In this document: positions 22,088 through 33,778 of the stretch, one piece after another
Layout of the letters: each line of letters opens with the position of its first letter
How positions within the stretch are numbered: position 1 is the stretch's first letter
Assembly: GCF_000226115.1 (NCBI RefSeq)
Contig: NC_016459.1
Coordinates: forward strand, 1,364,001-1,428,000
Source of the DNA: Thermothielavioides terrestris NRRL 8126
Taxonomy: Eukaryota; Ascomycota; Sordariomycetes; Sordariales; Chaetomiaceae
DNA length: 64,000 bases
Reading direction: 5' to 3'
Position numbers and translations under genes: made by a program
The notes under the pieces: model-generated
Told to the model about the DNA's origin: nothing
Seen by the model: only the letters and a program-made list of their open reading frames with translations
The model's database searches: none

Positions 22088-24155
22088 ATGGATACGGCAG
22101 CCGAACCTCGGCCGGGGGAGGAGGGCTTTGACGGGTTCCGCATGAGGCTGCCCGAGGACTGCCTCGAGTACATGCTCTTCGTCGTCGGGGACAAGTCCGC
22201 CTCGGACCTCCCCAGCCTGGAGACAGTCCGAAAAGCTGCGGATCAAAAATTGGACCAGCTGGCGAGGGACTACATCTGGCAGCGCGATCCGTTCCGCCTC
22301 GAGACAAGATCCCAAAAGGGTACGTTCGTTCCTGTTCGACCTCGCCCCGAAAAGGCCGACAGCAGGCTAACCGTTTCACACAGGCCTGGGACTCCCATAT
22401 CTTTATGGTACCACCCACTATGGAGACAGCGTCGAGGACGAGTGGCTCATAGTCTATCTCCTGCGCGAGTTGAGCAAGTCGTTCCCCCACCTCTGGATCC
22501 GCGTCTCCGACAGTGACGGCGAGTTCCTGCTCATCGAAGCCGCCAAGGTCACGCCCAAGTGGCTGACTCCGGAGAACGACGCCAACCGGGTCTGGATCCA
22601 CGACGGCCGGCTGCTCATCATCCCCCTGAGCAACCCAGACCCGTCGCACCCGGCAGCCGACTCCGCGCCTCTCTCCCTCGCCGAAGCCATCCAAACCATC
22701 AGGACCGCCCCCTCCTCGCTCATCCACTCCCCTCTCATCGAAGCCGAAGCCTTCTACCGCCTCGAGAAGTACCCCGGCCAGATCACCGCCTGGCTCCACC
22801 ACGCGCTCGTCACCATCCCCAGAAAGCTCGCCTACATCCTCCACGCGCGGCCCAAATCCGTCGCGCCGGCCACCGAAGCCTTCTACCTGCGCGACCCGCG
22901 CTCGCTCAAGCCGATCCTCTCCGCCTCTGCCGCCCCCGCCCCGGGCTCCGCCTCGGCCTCCTCGCCTTCCAGCTCCGCCACAGCAGCAGACCTCATCTTC
23001 CCGCCGATCGACCTCGTCACCGTCAGCGTGCGCTTCACCCGCGTGCTCTACGCGCAGCTCAAGTCGCAGCACTTCCCGCCGCCGCCGGCGTGGCGGGGCG
23101 CGCTGCGCTCGGTGGTCGAGGGCGGTGGGCTGGAGGCAGATCATACTACTACTACTGCCGCTGCTGCTGGTACCGCCACCCCGGGCACCAACGCCGAAGG
23201 GTCGAGCGAGAATCTGCAGCGGCGCCTCGCCCGGCTGGAGCTGGGCATGAAGCTCACGACGGGGTTCGAGATGCTCGCGCGGACGGCGCACGACAGTGCC
23301 AGCCGGGTGGTGCGCGAGGTGGGGCTGTTGCTGGAGGATCTGGCGGAGGATGGTGGGGACAGGGCGCTGCCGAGTGACGAGGAGATTCAAGGCTGGGAGG
23401 GGGTCGAGCGGGAGGACGACGACTCGTGGATGGATATTGACTATCGGGATTTCGAGAGGGAGTTGGATGGCGCGGCGGCGGGTAGAAGGGGTCAGCCCGG
23501 CGACGGGGCTGGGTTTGGGGACGCAGCGGCGCAGGCGGACTTACGAAAGATTGTTTCGAGGTTTGAGGCATTCTTAAACGACGAGACGGCGGGGATTGAG
23601 GGGGCCGAGATTGACGAGATGGATCGGGATAATGATAGCACCGAGGAAGAATCGGAGGAGGGGAGTGATGAGGATGAAGACAAGGAGGTGAGTTTTGACG
23701 AGGAACAGTTTGCCAGGATGATGAGGGAGATGATGGGTCTTCCGGCGGACGAGGCCAGCGGGCAGGGGAAGGCAAAGCAAAAGGCAGTCGATGAGAGCGC
23801 AGCCGAATCAGATGAAGAGGAGGAGGAAGAGATCCGCAAGCTCGCGGAGCAGATGGAGTCGGAGCTGAGGGGACATGGCGCGCTGGACCTTGATCCGAAG
23901 CCCAAGACTGCGGCGAAGTCGATCAAGAAGAAGGGAGAGACGACATCAAAAGCAGAACAAGTCGAGCCCCAAGAAGAAGAAGAGGACGGCGAGGGCAGTG
24001 ACGAAGAGGTGGATATCGACTACAATCTCGCCAAAAACCTGCTGGAGAGCTTCAAAAGCCAGGCAGGCATGGCTGGGCCGGCCGGTAATTTGCTTGGCTT
24101 GATGGGCGTGAGGTTACCTCGGGACGAGGAGGACTCGGACGATGATCAGAAATAG
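22088..24155 (+). CDS. ECD: Ecdysoneless / SGT1-family regulatory protein
   Basis: Two exons (22088..22319 and 22384..24155) encode 667 residues. The N-terminal half matches the ECD/SGT1 family (not the Hsp90 co-chaperone Sgt1): an opening of the type RLPEDCLEYMLFVVGD, then GTTHYGDSVEDEWLIVYLL, and FPHLWIRVSDSDGEFLLIEA. Family members act in transcription and in pre-mRNA splicing or cell-cycle control. The fungal protein is less studied, so the role is inferred. The C-terminal third is extremely acidic (Asp/Glu runs) with Lys-rich interruptions and ends in DEEDSDDDQK. The start at 22088 places MDTAAEPRPGEEGFDGF before the conserved segment. The gene is convergent with the APH-like gene, with only 165 bp between stops. 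Confidence 0.88.
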
Positions 24156-24320
24156 ATGCATAACGAGCCGTCTATACTAAAGATAATAATGAGCCTTATG
24201 AAGTTCACCACAGTTCTTCCGCCCCGCGCATATCCATCACATACAAGACAAGGACGGTGCTATCATGATGTCCCTGCCGCTCGTGCAAACAAACCCTCGA
24301 GATCCAATGCTCACATCCGC

Positions 24321-25874
24321 TCAACCATCAGCCGCCTTCACCCTCTTAGCGGGCGACATCTCGCCGCCGCTCGGCCTCGGATGCTTCCGCCTCGCCGCGT
24401 CGTCGGGCACCTCGGCCAGGCGCGCCAGCACCTCGTTCAGCGTGCGCCGCGCCTCGAGCTCCCGCGCGCTGCTGTCCTGGCGCGGCCGGTAGAACTCGCT
24501 GACGATGCGCACGACCGCGTGGTACGCCTGGTACAGGAGCAGCCGCACCCAGGCCGTGCCGTTGTTGTCTTCGACGACCGACTTGTCCAGGGGGAAGAAG
24601 AAGGGGGGGCGGTCGCGCGTGGGCAGCGGCGGCGGCGCGTGGTCGTTGTCGTCGGCTGCTGCTGCTGCTGCTGTTGTTGTTGTTTTTCCGCCGTTGTTGA
24701 AGCCCTCGAGAAAGGCGGCCGACGGTCGGCCCGGCTCGTGTTGTTGTTGCGCGCCGCTGAAGACGGTCGCCAGCAGCGGGTCGCCGAAGACACAGCTGCT
24801 CCAGTCGCGGAGGCCGCATAGCCTTAGTCGTGGTTGTGTGTCCGCCTCCTTCTGGGGTTCTTCGCTCTCCCTGCCGTCTTTAATGTGAGGATCCTTCCCC
24901 GACTTTCCGTCCTCTCTTTCATCCTTTGCGCCTCCTTTCCCAGCCCTGCCCTCCTGTCTTTCCGAGTCCCCCTGAGGCTCCTGCTCCTCAGCAGCGTCCC
25001 CGCCCGCGCGCTCTTCCGACACGAGTATGTTCGCCCTCTCGCCCCCCTCCACAACAACCAACCGGCCGACCGTCACCTCCTCCAGCAGATACCCCACCCG
25101 CCGGAACTGCCGGCGGATGGTCGAGTAGGCCATCACGACGGCCATGTCCTCGCCGTCGCGCAGGGCGCTTTCCAGCATGGAGTGGAACGCGACCGACCAG
25201 GTGCCCGCGCCGCCGGTCGCCGACAGTCCGCCCTGCAGCATCAGCTTCGGGGATGTTTTCGCCGGCGCGGCTCCGGCTGTTGTTTCTTCGGGCGGCCGGC
25301 CGGTTGTGGTGGCAGTGCCGAGCACGGCGGCCAGCGGGCCGAAGCGGCCCGTGGGAGAGGTCAGGTGGGCCAGGCTGCGGAACAGGGCGCCGAGTTGGCG
25401 GTCGATGGCGCGCTGCGAGGAGGGTGTTGGTGGGCGGCCCAGGAGGGATAAGGGGGTGCCCTGGACGGCGAGGTAGGCGGCAAACGGTGTTTTGGACCCG
25501 TCGGTTGGCTGGCCGTGGTGGAGGAGTGTTGGTAGGAGGGCGAGCACCTCCGGCGGTCTGGTGATGCGATCGGAGTTTGAGGACGGAGGCCGTTCGTCCT
25601 GGCGTTCGGTGGTGCTCTGCCGGGTGATAGTCTCCTTGATCCACGCCACCGCAGCCGCTTCGGACTCTATCAGTCCTTGCTCGGATCTCAGGGGTCGCCA
25701 TTGTGGGGGAGGAGGAAGAACGAGCTGTATACTCCTGCCATCGGATAGGGCGGCTTGGTAGATGCTCTTGGGTTGCAGCGACGGAACACTCTGGATCTTC
25801 TTGATAGTAACGTCTGCGGGAACGGCTGGGCCGAGCATCCCTTTGACGGTCTCAACAGTGGGCGTTTGGCACAT
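24321..25874 (-). CDS. APH/kinase-fold family protein with altered catalytic loop
   Basis: A single exon encodes 517 residues. I do not recognise a characterised orthologue. The layout (an N-terminal lobe, a helical middle, then GRLVVVEGGERANILV and later LCGLRDWSSCVFGDPLLA) resembles fungal aminoglycoside-phosphotransferase-like proteins. In that superfamily the catalytic loop normally reads HGD followed by N a few residues on. Here the His and catalytic Asp positions are not present, although the Asn (ANILV) and the later metal-ligand Asp (LRDW) remain. Between the motifs lies an acidic, low-complexity insert (Glu/Lys/Asp/Gly). Poly-Thr and poly-Ala runs precede a Pro-rich stretch, and the tail is basic (SPAKRVKAADG). 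Substrate and activity are unknown. Confidence 0.7.
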   Translation of the reverse strand: MCQTPTVETVKGMLGPAVPADVTIKKIQSVPSLQPKSIYQAALSDGRSIQLVLPPPPQWRPLRSEQGLIESEAAAVAWIKETITRQSTTERQDERPPSSNSDRITRPPEVLALLPTLLHHGQPTDGSKTPFAAYLAVQGTPLSLLGRPPTPSSQRAIDRQLGALFRSLAHLTSPTGRFGPLAAVLGTATTTGRPPEETTAGAAPAKTSPKLMLQGGLSATGGAGTWSVAFHSMLESALRDGEDMAVVMAYSTIRRQFRRVGYLLEEVTVGRLVVVEGGERANILVSEERAGGDAAEEQEPQGDSERQEGRAGKGGAKDEREDGKSGKDPHIKDGRESEEPQKEADTQPRLRLCGLRDWSSCVFGDPLLATVFSGAQQQHEPGRPSAAFLEGFNNGGKTTTTAAAAAADDNDHAPPPLPTRDRPPFFFPLDKSVVEDNNGTAWVRLLLYQAYHAVVRIVSEFYRPRQDSSARELEARRTLNEVLARLAEVPDDAARRKHPRPSGGEMSPAKRVKAADG

Positions 25875-28001
25875 TGCCGGAGACTATGGCTCTCCGTCTC
25901 AAGTGTTGGTATGCTGGACTGGTTGTGATCAGGAGACCGATCGAGATTCAGGGGCAAGAACAGGTTGGGCAGGTTTGTGTGGCCCCCGAGCTGCCGCCCG
26001 AAGAGAGGAGACTGCATGGGCGAGGTTCAACCGATCTGACACCGGTACTGAGGGCTGGTGGTCTGTAAGTCAAGGGGGGTTCTCGTCAAGGGGCCAGAAG
26101 AGTGGCCATGGGCCAAACAGTCGCCCTTGGGACGCAGCATGCCGGCGTTCGCGTAAGGTACCATACCTATATGGAAACATGTATTGACTCAGTCGGCCAC
26201 TCTATGGTAAGCAGCGTCTGCAAGCCAAGGCCACACGGGCTAAGACGCGCTGCTGGTCGCCCAGGTCACAGTGGAACCCAAACTTAAAGCTTATGCTGGG
26301 ATGCTTCAGAGTCCTCGGGGCGTGACAGTAAGCGGAGCTGGCCGTGTCGACGAGCGCACATGCTCTGCCCGTGAGTCCAGGAGAGCGGCCATACAACGGC
26401 TGGAAGGAGTGGCAGAACAAGGCAGATGGGGGCAAGCAGCAGTTTGACCGGCGAGTTCAGCTCTTCAGCTTTCTTTTCCTCTTGACCAGACCGGCCAGGA
26501 CTAAATTTACAGGGAGGAACACCACGAAAGCCAAGGATACATTTCGTGGGATAGAGAGAGAGCTCAGCAGACGAATTAGGGCCAAGCTGTAGCGAGCAGG
26601 CAGCGCGCCTTTCCCCTTCAACGGTCAGGGAACCATGCGCTACGGACAGCCACACGGCATGGAATGAAGGAGATTAGGTAGTTGGGTGAGCTGGGTATTT
26701 GTGGACGACCCCGGCACGGGAATACGCCGGTCTGGACGGACCGCTTGTCCTCTGCCGTGAGCAGAGGACGCCCGGTGCTGTCCTCGATAAGAAAGCTCAT
26801 GTTCCGCATAGTGTAATGTTCCCCTTGGCACTCCACTAGCATGTGCTGTGTGCACTTGGCAACCAGAAACGCGGTTCAGGTTCAGGGTCTGCCGCGTCTC
26901 GGCGGTCTCGGGAATATCTGCGCCTCCCCCTCAAGGATCAAGGATCTGGCGCTGGCGCTCGGTGCCGCAAGCAGTCGCAAGGTGCCTGGGTTCTTGGATA
27001 TGGAGCGGACGAGTTCTCAATGCGAATCAGGAAGGTGGTGCTAGCAGGTCGAGCCGATCAGCACGGCTAATTGCTGGACCTGACGGGGTGCGCGGACCTG
27101 CTAAGGCTATGTCGGGCAATGGCAAGCGAGCGAGGCCGCGTCCACTGTCGTGTAGTGTAGTGTCGCAGTCTCTCCATCCCGCCATCCCGCCGCGGAGTCG
27201 TCTCCCACTCTGGCCAGCCCCAAGCCGTTGGGTTTCTCGAACCCAAGCAGAAAGCGAGGCGCATCGGCAAGCGAGCCGGCTGTTCGGTGATTGGCCGGGC
27301 TTAGCGAGGATGAGGCTCCTGTGGGGCAGTTTTGATTGATGCTGTGGCTGCCTTCTTACTGTGTAACAACCTTACCTGACTTACACTACACATGGAGCGT
27401 TGCCATGCACACATACCGACACGTGCAGTTACACGAACCTGTAAGAACGCGGTCTTTCACGCTTTGAAGATGGGCATGGCGTGTGCAGACCAGACCACTA
27501 CACTATGTTCCCTTGTTGAACATCCTGTCTGAGCGGTCTTGCTCCCCAATTTATCACCGTCGAACCCGAACCCGAACCCCAGCCCGGAAACTGCACCCGA
27601 ACAATTTCCAAGTCGGTCGCTATTATCACTTATTCCGTACACTCCACCGTACTGTGCACACAAGAAGGAACGTTGAGAAGAAGAAGCCGAGCATGGCCAT
27701 GGCGACAACCTCCTCGTCGGGGTCCGTCCCGCGTCGCTGGAACATTTCTGACCAGGGGGTTCCTGAACGGCGATTTCGGCCGTCACAGGCGAACCAGTGA
27801 AGTGCCCGGATATAACGTGTATTATGGGGCTCGTCAAAATTATCTGGAATAAGGCTTAGCGCGGACCGGTTCTTTGCAGCCACCGTTCGGGCGTAACGAC
27901 GGAAAACACAGTACCTCTGCTCCAACCGAGAGGCCAGAGACGGTCTCAAGAGGGTATAATTCGGAATTTTTATTCTCCATCTTGCCCACAGAGTCTGCCC
28001 T
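25875..28001. other. Intergenic region
   Basis: About 2.1 kb between the APH-like start and the TAN1 stop. Only short unsupported open frames occur. A tiny CGAACC tandem (three copies) lies at 27561..27578. Confidence 0.45.
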
Positions 28002-29631
28002 TTAATCATCACTCTTGGAACCCTCGCCGCTCTGGGCATTCCGTGCTTGGCTGTAAAGTTCCGTGAGATTGAACCGCTTAAGCGCCTCCCAGTCGCCGTC
28101 AACCACGCTCATACCACATACAGTCTACAAACACAGGCAAGCAGGATCGGGTCAGCTGCGGCGTTGGAAGGGGCCCGGGGGTTTTGCGGCATGTTCGGAG
28201 TTCGGCTTTCTGATGTTGCTTCGCTTGCTTACCTGGTATATGTCAACCAAGATGACCTTGTCGGGCGAGCTCAGGTTGACTCTATGACGATCGTCGTTGA
28301 TGAGGCCCGCAATCGTATTGATCACGACGTCTCGTTTTAGGTTGCTGTGGTTGCGGATGGTTGGCCGGATAGCAAACTGTTGCCGTGTCCATCGTCAGGA
28401 GCAGTAGGTGAATGGCGAAGGGAGCAAGGGCGAAAGAAGACTCACCGTGAACGGTATCTTCCCCTCGGCGTCGGGGACCGCGAGCTCATCGTTGCTCGTT
28501 CTCTCGCCTCCCGTCTCCGCGTTGGCGGCTCCACCGGCAGCGCCCTTCCCATCGTCACCAGTAGCCGCTGATGACTTCCCGCGTTTCCCACTCAGATCAA
28601 ACGTCGACGCCAACACCTTCCTTGCAACCTCCACAAGTCCCTGCTCCGTCGCCCGCCCCATGGCCGTGACCGGCGTCAACCGGTTCACGTACCGACACCT
28701 CATCAAGCCGGGCAGCTCATTGCACGCCCTCGCATCCTCACAGATGCGCCGCACAAACGCCACGGGGTCGACGGCCGGCGGCGTCTTGACAAACAGGAGG
28801 CAGTCGACGTTCATCTTGACGGGCCTCATCACGTTGCCCGCCGCGGCATCTGACGGCTTCGACGTCAGGGCGGCCACTTCCTTCCGAATCGCCGCTTCGA
28901 TATCCTCATTCTCCTCCTCCTCCTTCTCATCTACCTCTTCCCCGCCGCGCTCCCCGGACTCGCCGGCTGGGGCGTCACGGCCGGATTTGATGCCGTACAT
29001 CTTCTCAGCATACTGTACAACACAACCCCGATGGTAAGCACAACTTCAGTGGGAGGGGGTAGGAAGGAGACAACGACTGCTGTGGCAGGAAAACAAAACA
29101 CCATTCGTAGCGAAGGCGTGAGGCGACAACAGAGCCAGCGGCAGCGGCAGAGCAAAACGAACCTCATCAAAGAGCACGCCGACCTCCCTCGCGGCTTTGG
29201 CCTCCTGGTGCCGCGCGCAGGTGACCCAGATGCCCGAGTCGCCCGGCTGGACGCCGGCCGCGGCGGCGTCCGGGTGCAGCGCGGCCTTGGCCAGCTGGTG
29301 GGGGGTCTTCCATTTGCCTGCGTTTCCGGTCTGCAAGAATGGCCGCGGCTGGTCAGAACACGTGCACATACACATAACACATACATGCATACATACGCAT
29401 GCAGGAAGTAGATAATAGTATGAGAGCCACAGGACGAGCGAGACAGAGATGGGGCAAAACGTGGGTAAGATGGATGCTTATGGCCGGCACCGGCCCTCTC
29501 GCAGGGCGCCACATCAAGGACTCTGCATTAGGGGGGGTCAGAAATTCGGTTAGACATGCCTTTTTCTTCTTGGATCGCTGTTGGGTCGCTGCCCCGGTTG
29601 GCGCTTCTTTTCTCTTCCCGTTCTCCGCCAT
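28002..29631 (-). CDS. TAN1: tRNA acetyltransferase adaptor TAN1 (THUMP domain)
   Basis: Five exons (29560..29631, 29163..29330, 28446..29012, 28233..28376, 28002..28124) encode 357 residues. Tan1/THUMPD1 binds tRNA and is required with the acetyltransferase Kre33/NAT10 for N4-acetylcytidine at position 12 of tRNA-Ser and tRNA-Leu. Visible family features are GKWKTPHQ near the N-terminus, SGIWVTCARHQEAKAARE, a THUMP region with MNVDCLLFVKTP, LMRCRYVNRLTPV and FAIRPTIRNHSNLKRD, and the C-terminal VILVDIYQTVCGMSVVDGDW. Exon 1 ends in a Lys cluster and joins exon 2 only if the 229-nt first intron is GC-AG (donor AAG|GCATGT). An acidic Glu-rich spacer and a Gly/Ala/Asp-rich loop are longer than I would expect. 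Confidence 0.9.
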
Positions 29632-30113
29632 CGTGTGAGGTTTTTCTTTTTGGCTCTGAGGGCACTTTTCGGCAGAAGTATAACCGTACGGAGCAGTAAG
29701 TTACAGTACGGTTCAAAGTTTCTCCCTGTTTGACAAGCAGAACTGGTCGGGAAACCCCTCACGTCGACAAAACCGTAAGCTTGTTGTTATTGTGATGGTT
29801 TGGGGGGATGTTTTTGCTGCGCTCCTTGAAAGCCGCAATTGATACATCAGACCCTGCTGTCCAAAGTCACGTGGCTCCACCTACCTAACCCCTTTTCCAC
29901 CACAGCAAGATGGGAAGTAAACAGGGAGAGAGCATTTCGGACAACGGCCGCCAGGGAGATGTGGTCATATATTTGCGTTGGACCGTCTTCAGAACCATTC
30001 CTGCCACATACATGAAGGCTGGACAGGCAGCTAGCTACAAATATGTCTCTCGCCCTTCAGCGAATGTATTTGTTCCGTGAAGCTTGCAACGGGATACAAG
30101 ACGCCCCATCCCG
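29632..30113. other. Intergenic region, TAN1 promoter and PDC 3' flank
   Basis: No gene recognised in 482 bp. Confidence 0.5.
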
Positions 30114-31997
30114 TTACTCGACCCTTGCATTGGTTCTCGCGGCCACTTCGGTCGTGATCCTCAGCGCCCTTGGCGCATCCTCCTTGGGCAGCCACAGCTC
30201 GACAAACTGCAGCCCCCGGGCCTCGTTGAACTCCTTGTCGGTCAACAGTTTCTCGAGCTGGTCCTTTGTCTTGACGACAAACTTGCGACACTGCTTGTCC
30301 GACGCACCGAACACGGCCGGCACCTCGGTGTACTGCCACCGCGCGATGTTGTTGTACTCGGCCTCCATGCCGTGGATGAAGCGCTCGATGGTGAAACCTT
30401 CGTTGTAGATGAGGAAGCTGCCGGATGCATCGATCAGTTAACACGCTCTTCCGTTCCCGGTAAACCATTGCAAGGTCGGACTTACATAGTAACCTTCAAG
30501 TTATGCCGGATCATTGTCGACACCTCCTGCGCGGTCAGCTGGAACGAGCCGTCGCCGACGAACAGGATGGTCCGCCGGTCGACGCCCATGTCCCTCGCAG
30601 CCAACGCGGCCCCCTGAGCAGCACCGACGGACCAGCCGATGCTGCCCCAGAGGATCTGCGTCACACCCGTCACGCCGGGCGGGAACTTGGTCTCCCAGAT
30701 GCCAAAGTTGGCGGTGCCCGTCTCGGTGACCACGATGTCGTTCTCCTTCAGATACTCCCCGATGCGGGGCCAGAAGAAGGCCTGCGTGATGGTCTCGGAG
30801 TCGTCCCAGTTCTCGGCCACCTTGTTGACGACTTGTGGCGACGAGGGCTGCGACAGCTTGCTCAGGTCGACGCGCTCGACCACTTTGCGGAGCACCCCGC
30901 GCATGGCGACGCCGGGGTACTCGGAGTATCGCACCTGGCAATAGGTCGAGTGGAAATCGATCGTGTTGAGCTGCGAGGTCCGGTACGAGAAGCCGGTGGT
31001 GTTGAAGTCGCTCTTCAGCGCGCCGATCGACAGGACCAGGTCGGCCGACTCGACCCGTTCGGCAACGTCCGGGTGCGATCCGGTCCCGGCATACACTCCG
31101 CCGTACGACGGATGGCTCTCGTTGATGGCGCCCTTGCCCATGGGCGTCACAAACACCGGGAGCTGCGTCTTCTCCACCAGGTCGTGCACCTCCTTGAGCA
31201 CCCGGTGGCGGACGGCGCAGGCGTCCACCAGGATGATGGGGCACTTGGCGGCGTGGAGATACTTCAAGACGACGTCCACGACGTAGTCCTCGCGCTCGGC
31301 CTCGTTCTCGGGCTCCGTCAGGTCGATGGGAGTGTCGAGGCGTGCGCCCTCGATCTTCTTCTCGACCATGTCGGTCGGCAGCATGATGTACACGGGCCTG
31401 CTGCGGATCCAGCACTCGCGCAGGGCGTGGTCGATCTGGTCGGCGATCTCGGCTGGCTTGTTCAGCCGGGCGGTATCGCAGGCGATCTGCGAGCCCATGT
31501 TGGCGAAGACGTTGAAGTCGCCGTTGCCGAGCGTGTGGTGCAGCAGCATGCCGTTGCGCTGCGAGATGGTCGATGGACAGCCGACGATATGCACGACGGG
31601 AACGTGCTCGGAGAAGGCGCCGGCCACACCGTTGATGGCCGACAGCTCTCCCACTCCAAAGGTGGTGACGAGGGCCGAGATGCCCTTTATGCGGGCATAG
31701 CCGTCAGCGGCGTAGGCTGTTCCGATTTCTGGTAAGTGTTCCTGCTCTTCAGAACTGGCCGTTGGGGCCGGGAACCATACCCGCATTCAGCTCGTTGACG
31801 CTGCCGACCCATCGCAGGCCGGCCTTAGGAATGTAATCCAGGGCCACCAGATTGAAGTCTCCCGGAAGGCCATGGACGGAGCGGATGCCAATCTCATGCA
31901 ATCTTCTGAACAAGTACTCGGCCACAGCGACGGGTTTCTTGAGGCCCCGTTCTCTGATGTCGAGCCCCATCTCGGGAGTGTCTGGATTGCGAGCCAT
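30114..31997 (-). CDS. PDC: Pyruvate decarboxylase
   Basis: Three exons (31781..31997, 30486..31716, 30114..30417) encode 583 residues. The thiamine-diphosphate enzyme converts pyruvate to acetaldehyde and CO2 in the cytosol. The TPP-activating glutamate is Glu69 in VNELNA. The substrate-site His-His pair appears as LLHHT. The Mg-TPP motif starts at GDGSFQ near residue 460 and continues to [13 protein letters not shown]. The family-typical [14 protein letters not shown] is produced by the distal of two tandem acceptors of intron 1. The proximal one would add four residues in frame. The closest filamentous-fungal relative by type is the Neurospora cfp protein, which also forms cytoplasmic filaments. 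That property is not visible from sequence. Start at 31997. Confidence 0.93.
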
Positions 31998-32856
31998 GGG
32001 CGAGGAGATTCTCAGCAGATGGATATCTCACACACTGACAGGAATTGGGTGGATGGAAGAGTGGCTGTGAAGTTCTCAAGCTTTCAAAGGTGGCTTCACG
32101 AGACAGCAAATGCTAAACGGAGCTCAGCATCGCTCTCAGCATTGCTCAAGGGGACGTGATGCAGCACGCTATTATACTGCAAGAAGTGCAGTGGGATGCT
32201 TGGTTCGGCGGGGGGAGTGTTGTTATCCATTCTGACCCAGGTCGCAAGTCACAGTCAGGCCACCCAGTATGCTCCGCGGTTGGATGAGGCAGCGAATGAC
32301 AACGCCGTGGTGTCACCATTCTGCAGACGTCAGGTCTGGTTGCCGCCGCTGAGCGAGAGCCCAGGTCCGAAAATCGTGGTTCGATGCTTCTCGTTTACGC
32401 GTGTGTGATGTCATCCAGGTCCGTTCGGCACTCCACTCCCGGGCCGGTAGGGAAGCCGCCAGCACAGCGGGGGCCAGGCCCAGAACCGGACGCGGGCGCT
32501 ACCTCCGCCAAGACCTCCCCGGTCGAAACACGACTTGGTCTGACGATGCGGCCTCCTGTGCCAGTACAGGAGCCGTGTTCGGCTGTATCACCTGATATCG
32601 ATTTCGGTCTGGATTGCGTGTCTATTCCAAGGCCTGTATGCCTGAACTGCTGAGAAGAGATGATATTGAGCCGCCGATGCTATGCATACATGAAGAAGCG
32701 ATCCAAAGGGGAGAGAACCGCAGCCGCGAAACACATACGACGTCGCCGCCGAACTCCGTCTACCCATACCCATATCCAACCGGCGTACGCCCCAAGGTTT
32801 GCGCAGTCCCGGAACCGGAGTCCAAACACCGAAACTCACTTCCTCCGTTTCGCCGA
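31998..32856. other. Intergenic region, PDC promoter and ERV1 3' flank
   Basis: No gene recognised in 859 bp. Confidence 0.5.
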
Positions 32857-33475
32857 TCAATCACAGCTCCCATCCTTCCACCCTGTCCTCCACCTCTCCT
32901 CCCACTTTCTGCAGTCAAAAGTCGGCTTCCCCAGCTTCCTGTTCACTTCGTTGTGCGCCTCGCACAGCCAATTTCCGAACTCGTCTCTGCTCCCGGCCTT
33001 CACTTCTTGCTTCTCCATGTAGGCCTGGAAGTCCTCGGCGCAGACCCAGCAAGGGTAGAGCTTGGAGAACAGGCGCATGAAGTTTTTCAGGTCAGACTGC
33101 TCCTTGGCGGTCGGGGCGGTCGGGTAAGTCGCCGCGATCGAGTGGAGGAGCGTCCAGGTGCTGCGGCCGAGCACTTCCACATCTGGCGGGCAGTCTCTCG
33201 GGGGTGTCGCGGTTGCTGATGCAGCTTTGAGCGAAGACTTGGTTTGGGAGGCCCAGGCTGCGAAGGACGTGCAGGAGCGGCAGCTGGGATGACGGAGAGT
33301 GAGTCGAAGTTTTTTACAGGTTGACTGAGGCTTAAACTTACGGCTTGCCGTCTTTTCCGAGCACCACGCCTTTGGGGAACTTCTTGGGCGGCTCAGCGCT
33401 GGTCCCGGCGCTGGGGGCGGCGCCGTCAGTGGCAGGCGCATTGGCCGACTGCGATTCCCTGCTGTCTTCGGCCAT
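32857..33475 (-). CDS. ERV1: FAD-linked sulfhydryl oxidase Erv1/ALR
   Basis: Two exons (33342..33475 and 32857..33283, with a 58-nt intron) encode 186 residues. Erv1 reoxidises Mia40 in the mitochondrial intermembrane-space disulfide relay and passes electrons to cytochrome c or oxygen. The flexible N-terminal arm carries the shuttle pair CRSC (Cys46/Cys49), created exactly across the splice junction. The FAD-proximal active site is YPCWVC (Cys123/Cys126), and the structural pair is Cys152/Cys169 (CEAHN...DC). FAD-contact residues appear in GRSTWTLLHSIAATYP and in LCEAHNEVNRKLGK. The N-terminus is Ala/Ser/Pro-rich, as in other IMS forms. ERV1 is divergent from HEM4, with 303 bp between start codons. 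Confidence 0.95.
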
Positions 33476-33778
33476 TTGAGCTGCTCAAGGGCATCCGAAC
33501 CAGCAATCAGCCCCGCGACGTCAGATCCGTGTTCAGGCTGTGCAAGACATTTCGCGATAGCAAAGGCGACAGGGAGCTTGTCTGGTGCCGGAGCACTCGA
33601 CTAACCCGGTAATTCTCGGATGCTTGGAAATCATTGCCTCTAAACCGCCCGCGCGCCCCCCTTATCGATAAGAGCTGTGGAGAGCTCACTTACTCAGAAC
33701 CTGCCCATTGCGGATATGTTCTCCCCCTCGTCAGCTCTGTCCAATCCTTCCTGCATGCAGTGCAAGTTTCAGACGGCC
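33476..33778. promoter_or_regulatory. Divergent promoter region ERV1 / HEM4
   Basis: 303 bp between two start codons. They contain the TTATCGATAA palindrome (33662..33671), also found between SGD1 and SRP14. If the upstream in-frame ATG at 33716 is used, the region is shorter. Confidence 0.5.
33662..33671. promoter_or_regulatory. TTATCGATAA palindrome (second copy)
   Basis: Identical to the 10-bp palindrome at 6882..6891 and again located between divergent genes. It lies about 110 bp upstream of the HEM4 start. Any role in transcription is inferred. Confidence 0.35.

Noticed and set aside
27457..28102. Overlapping minus-strand frames downstream of TAN1
   Set aside because: No known motif. 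One overlaps the true TAN1 terminal exon in another frame.
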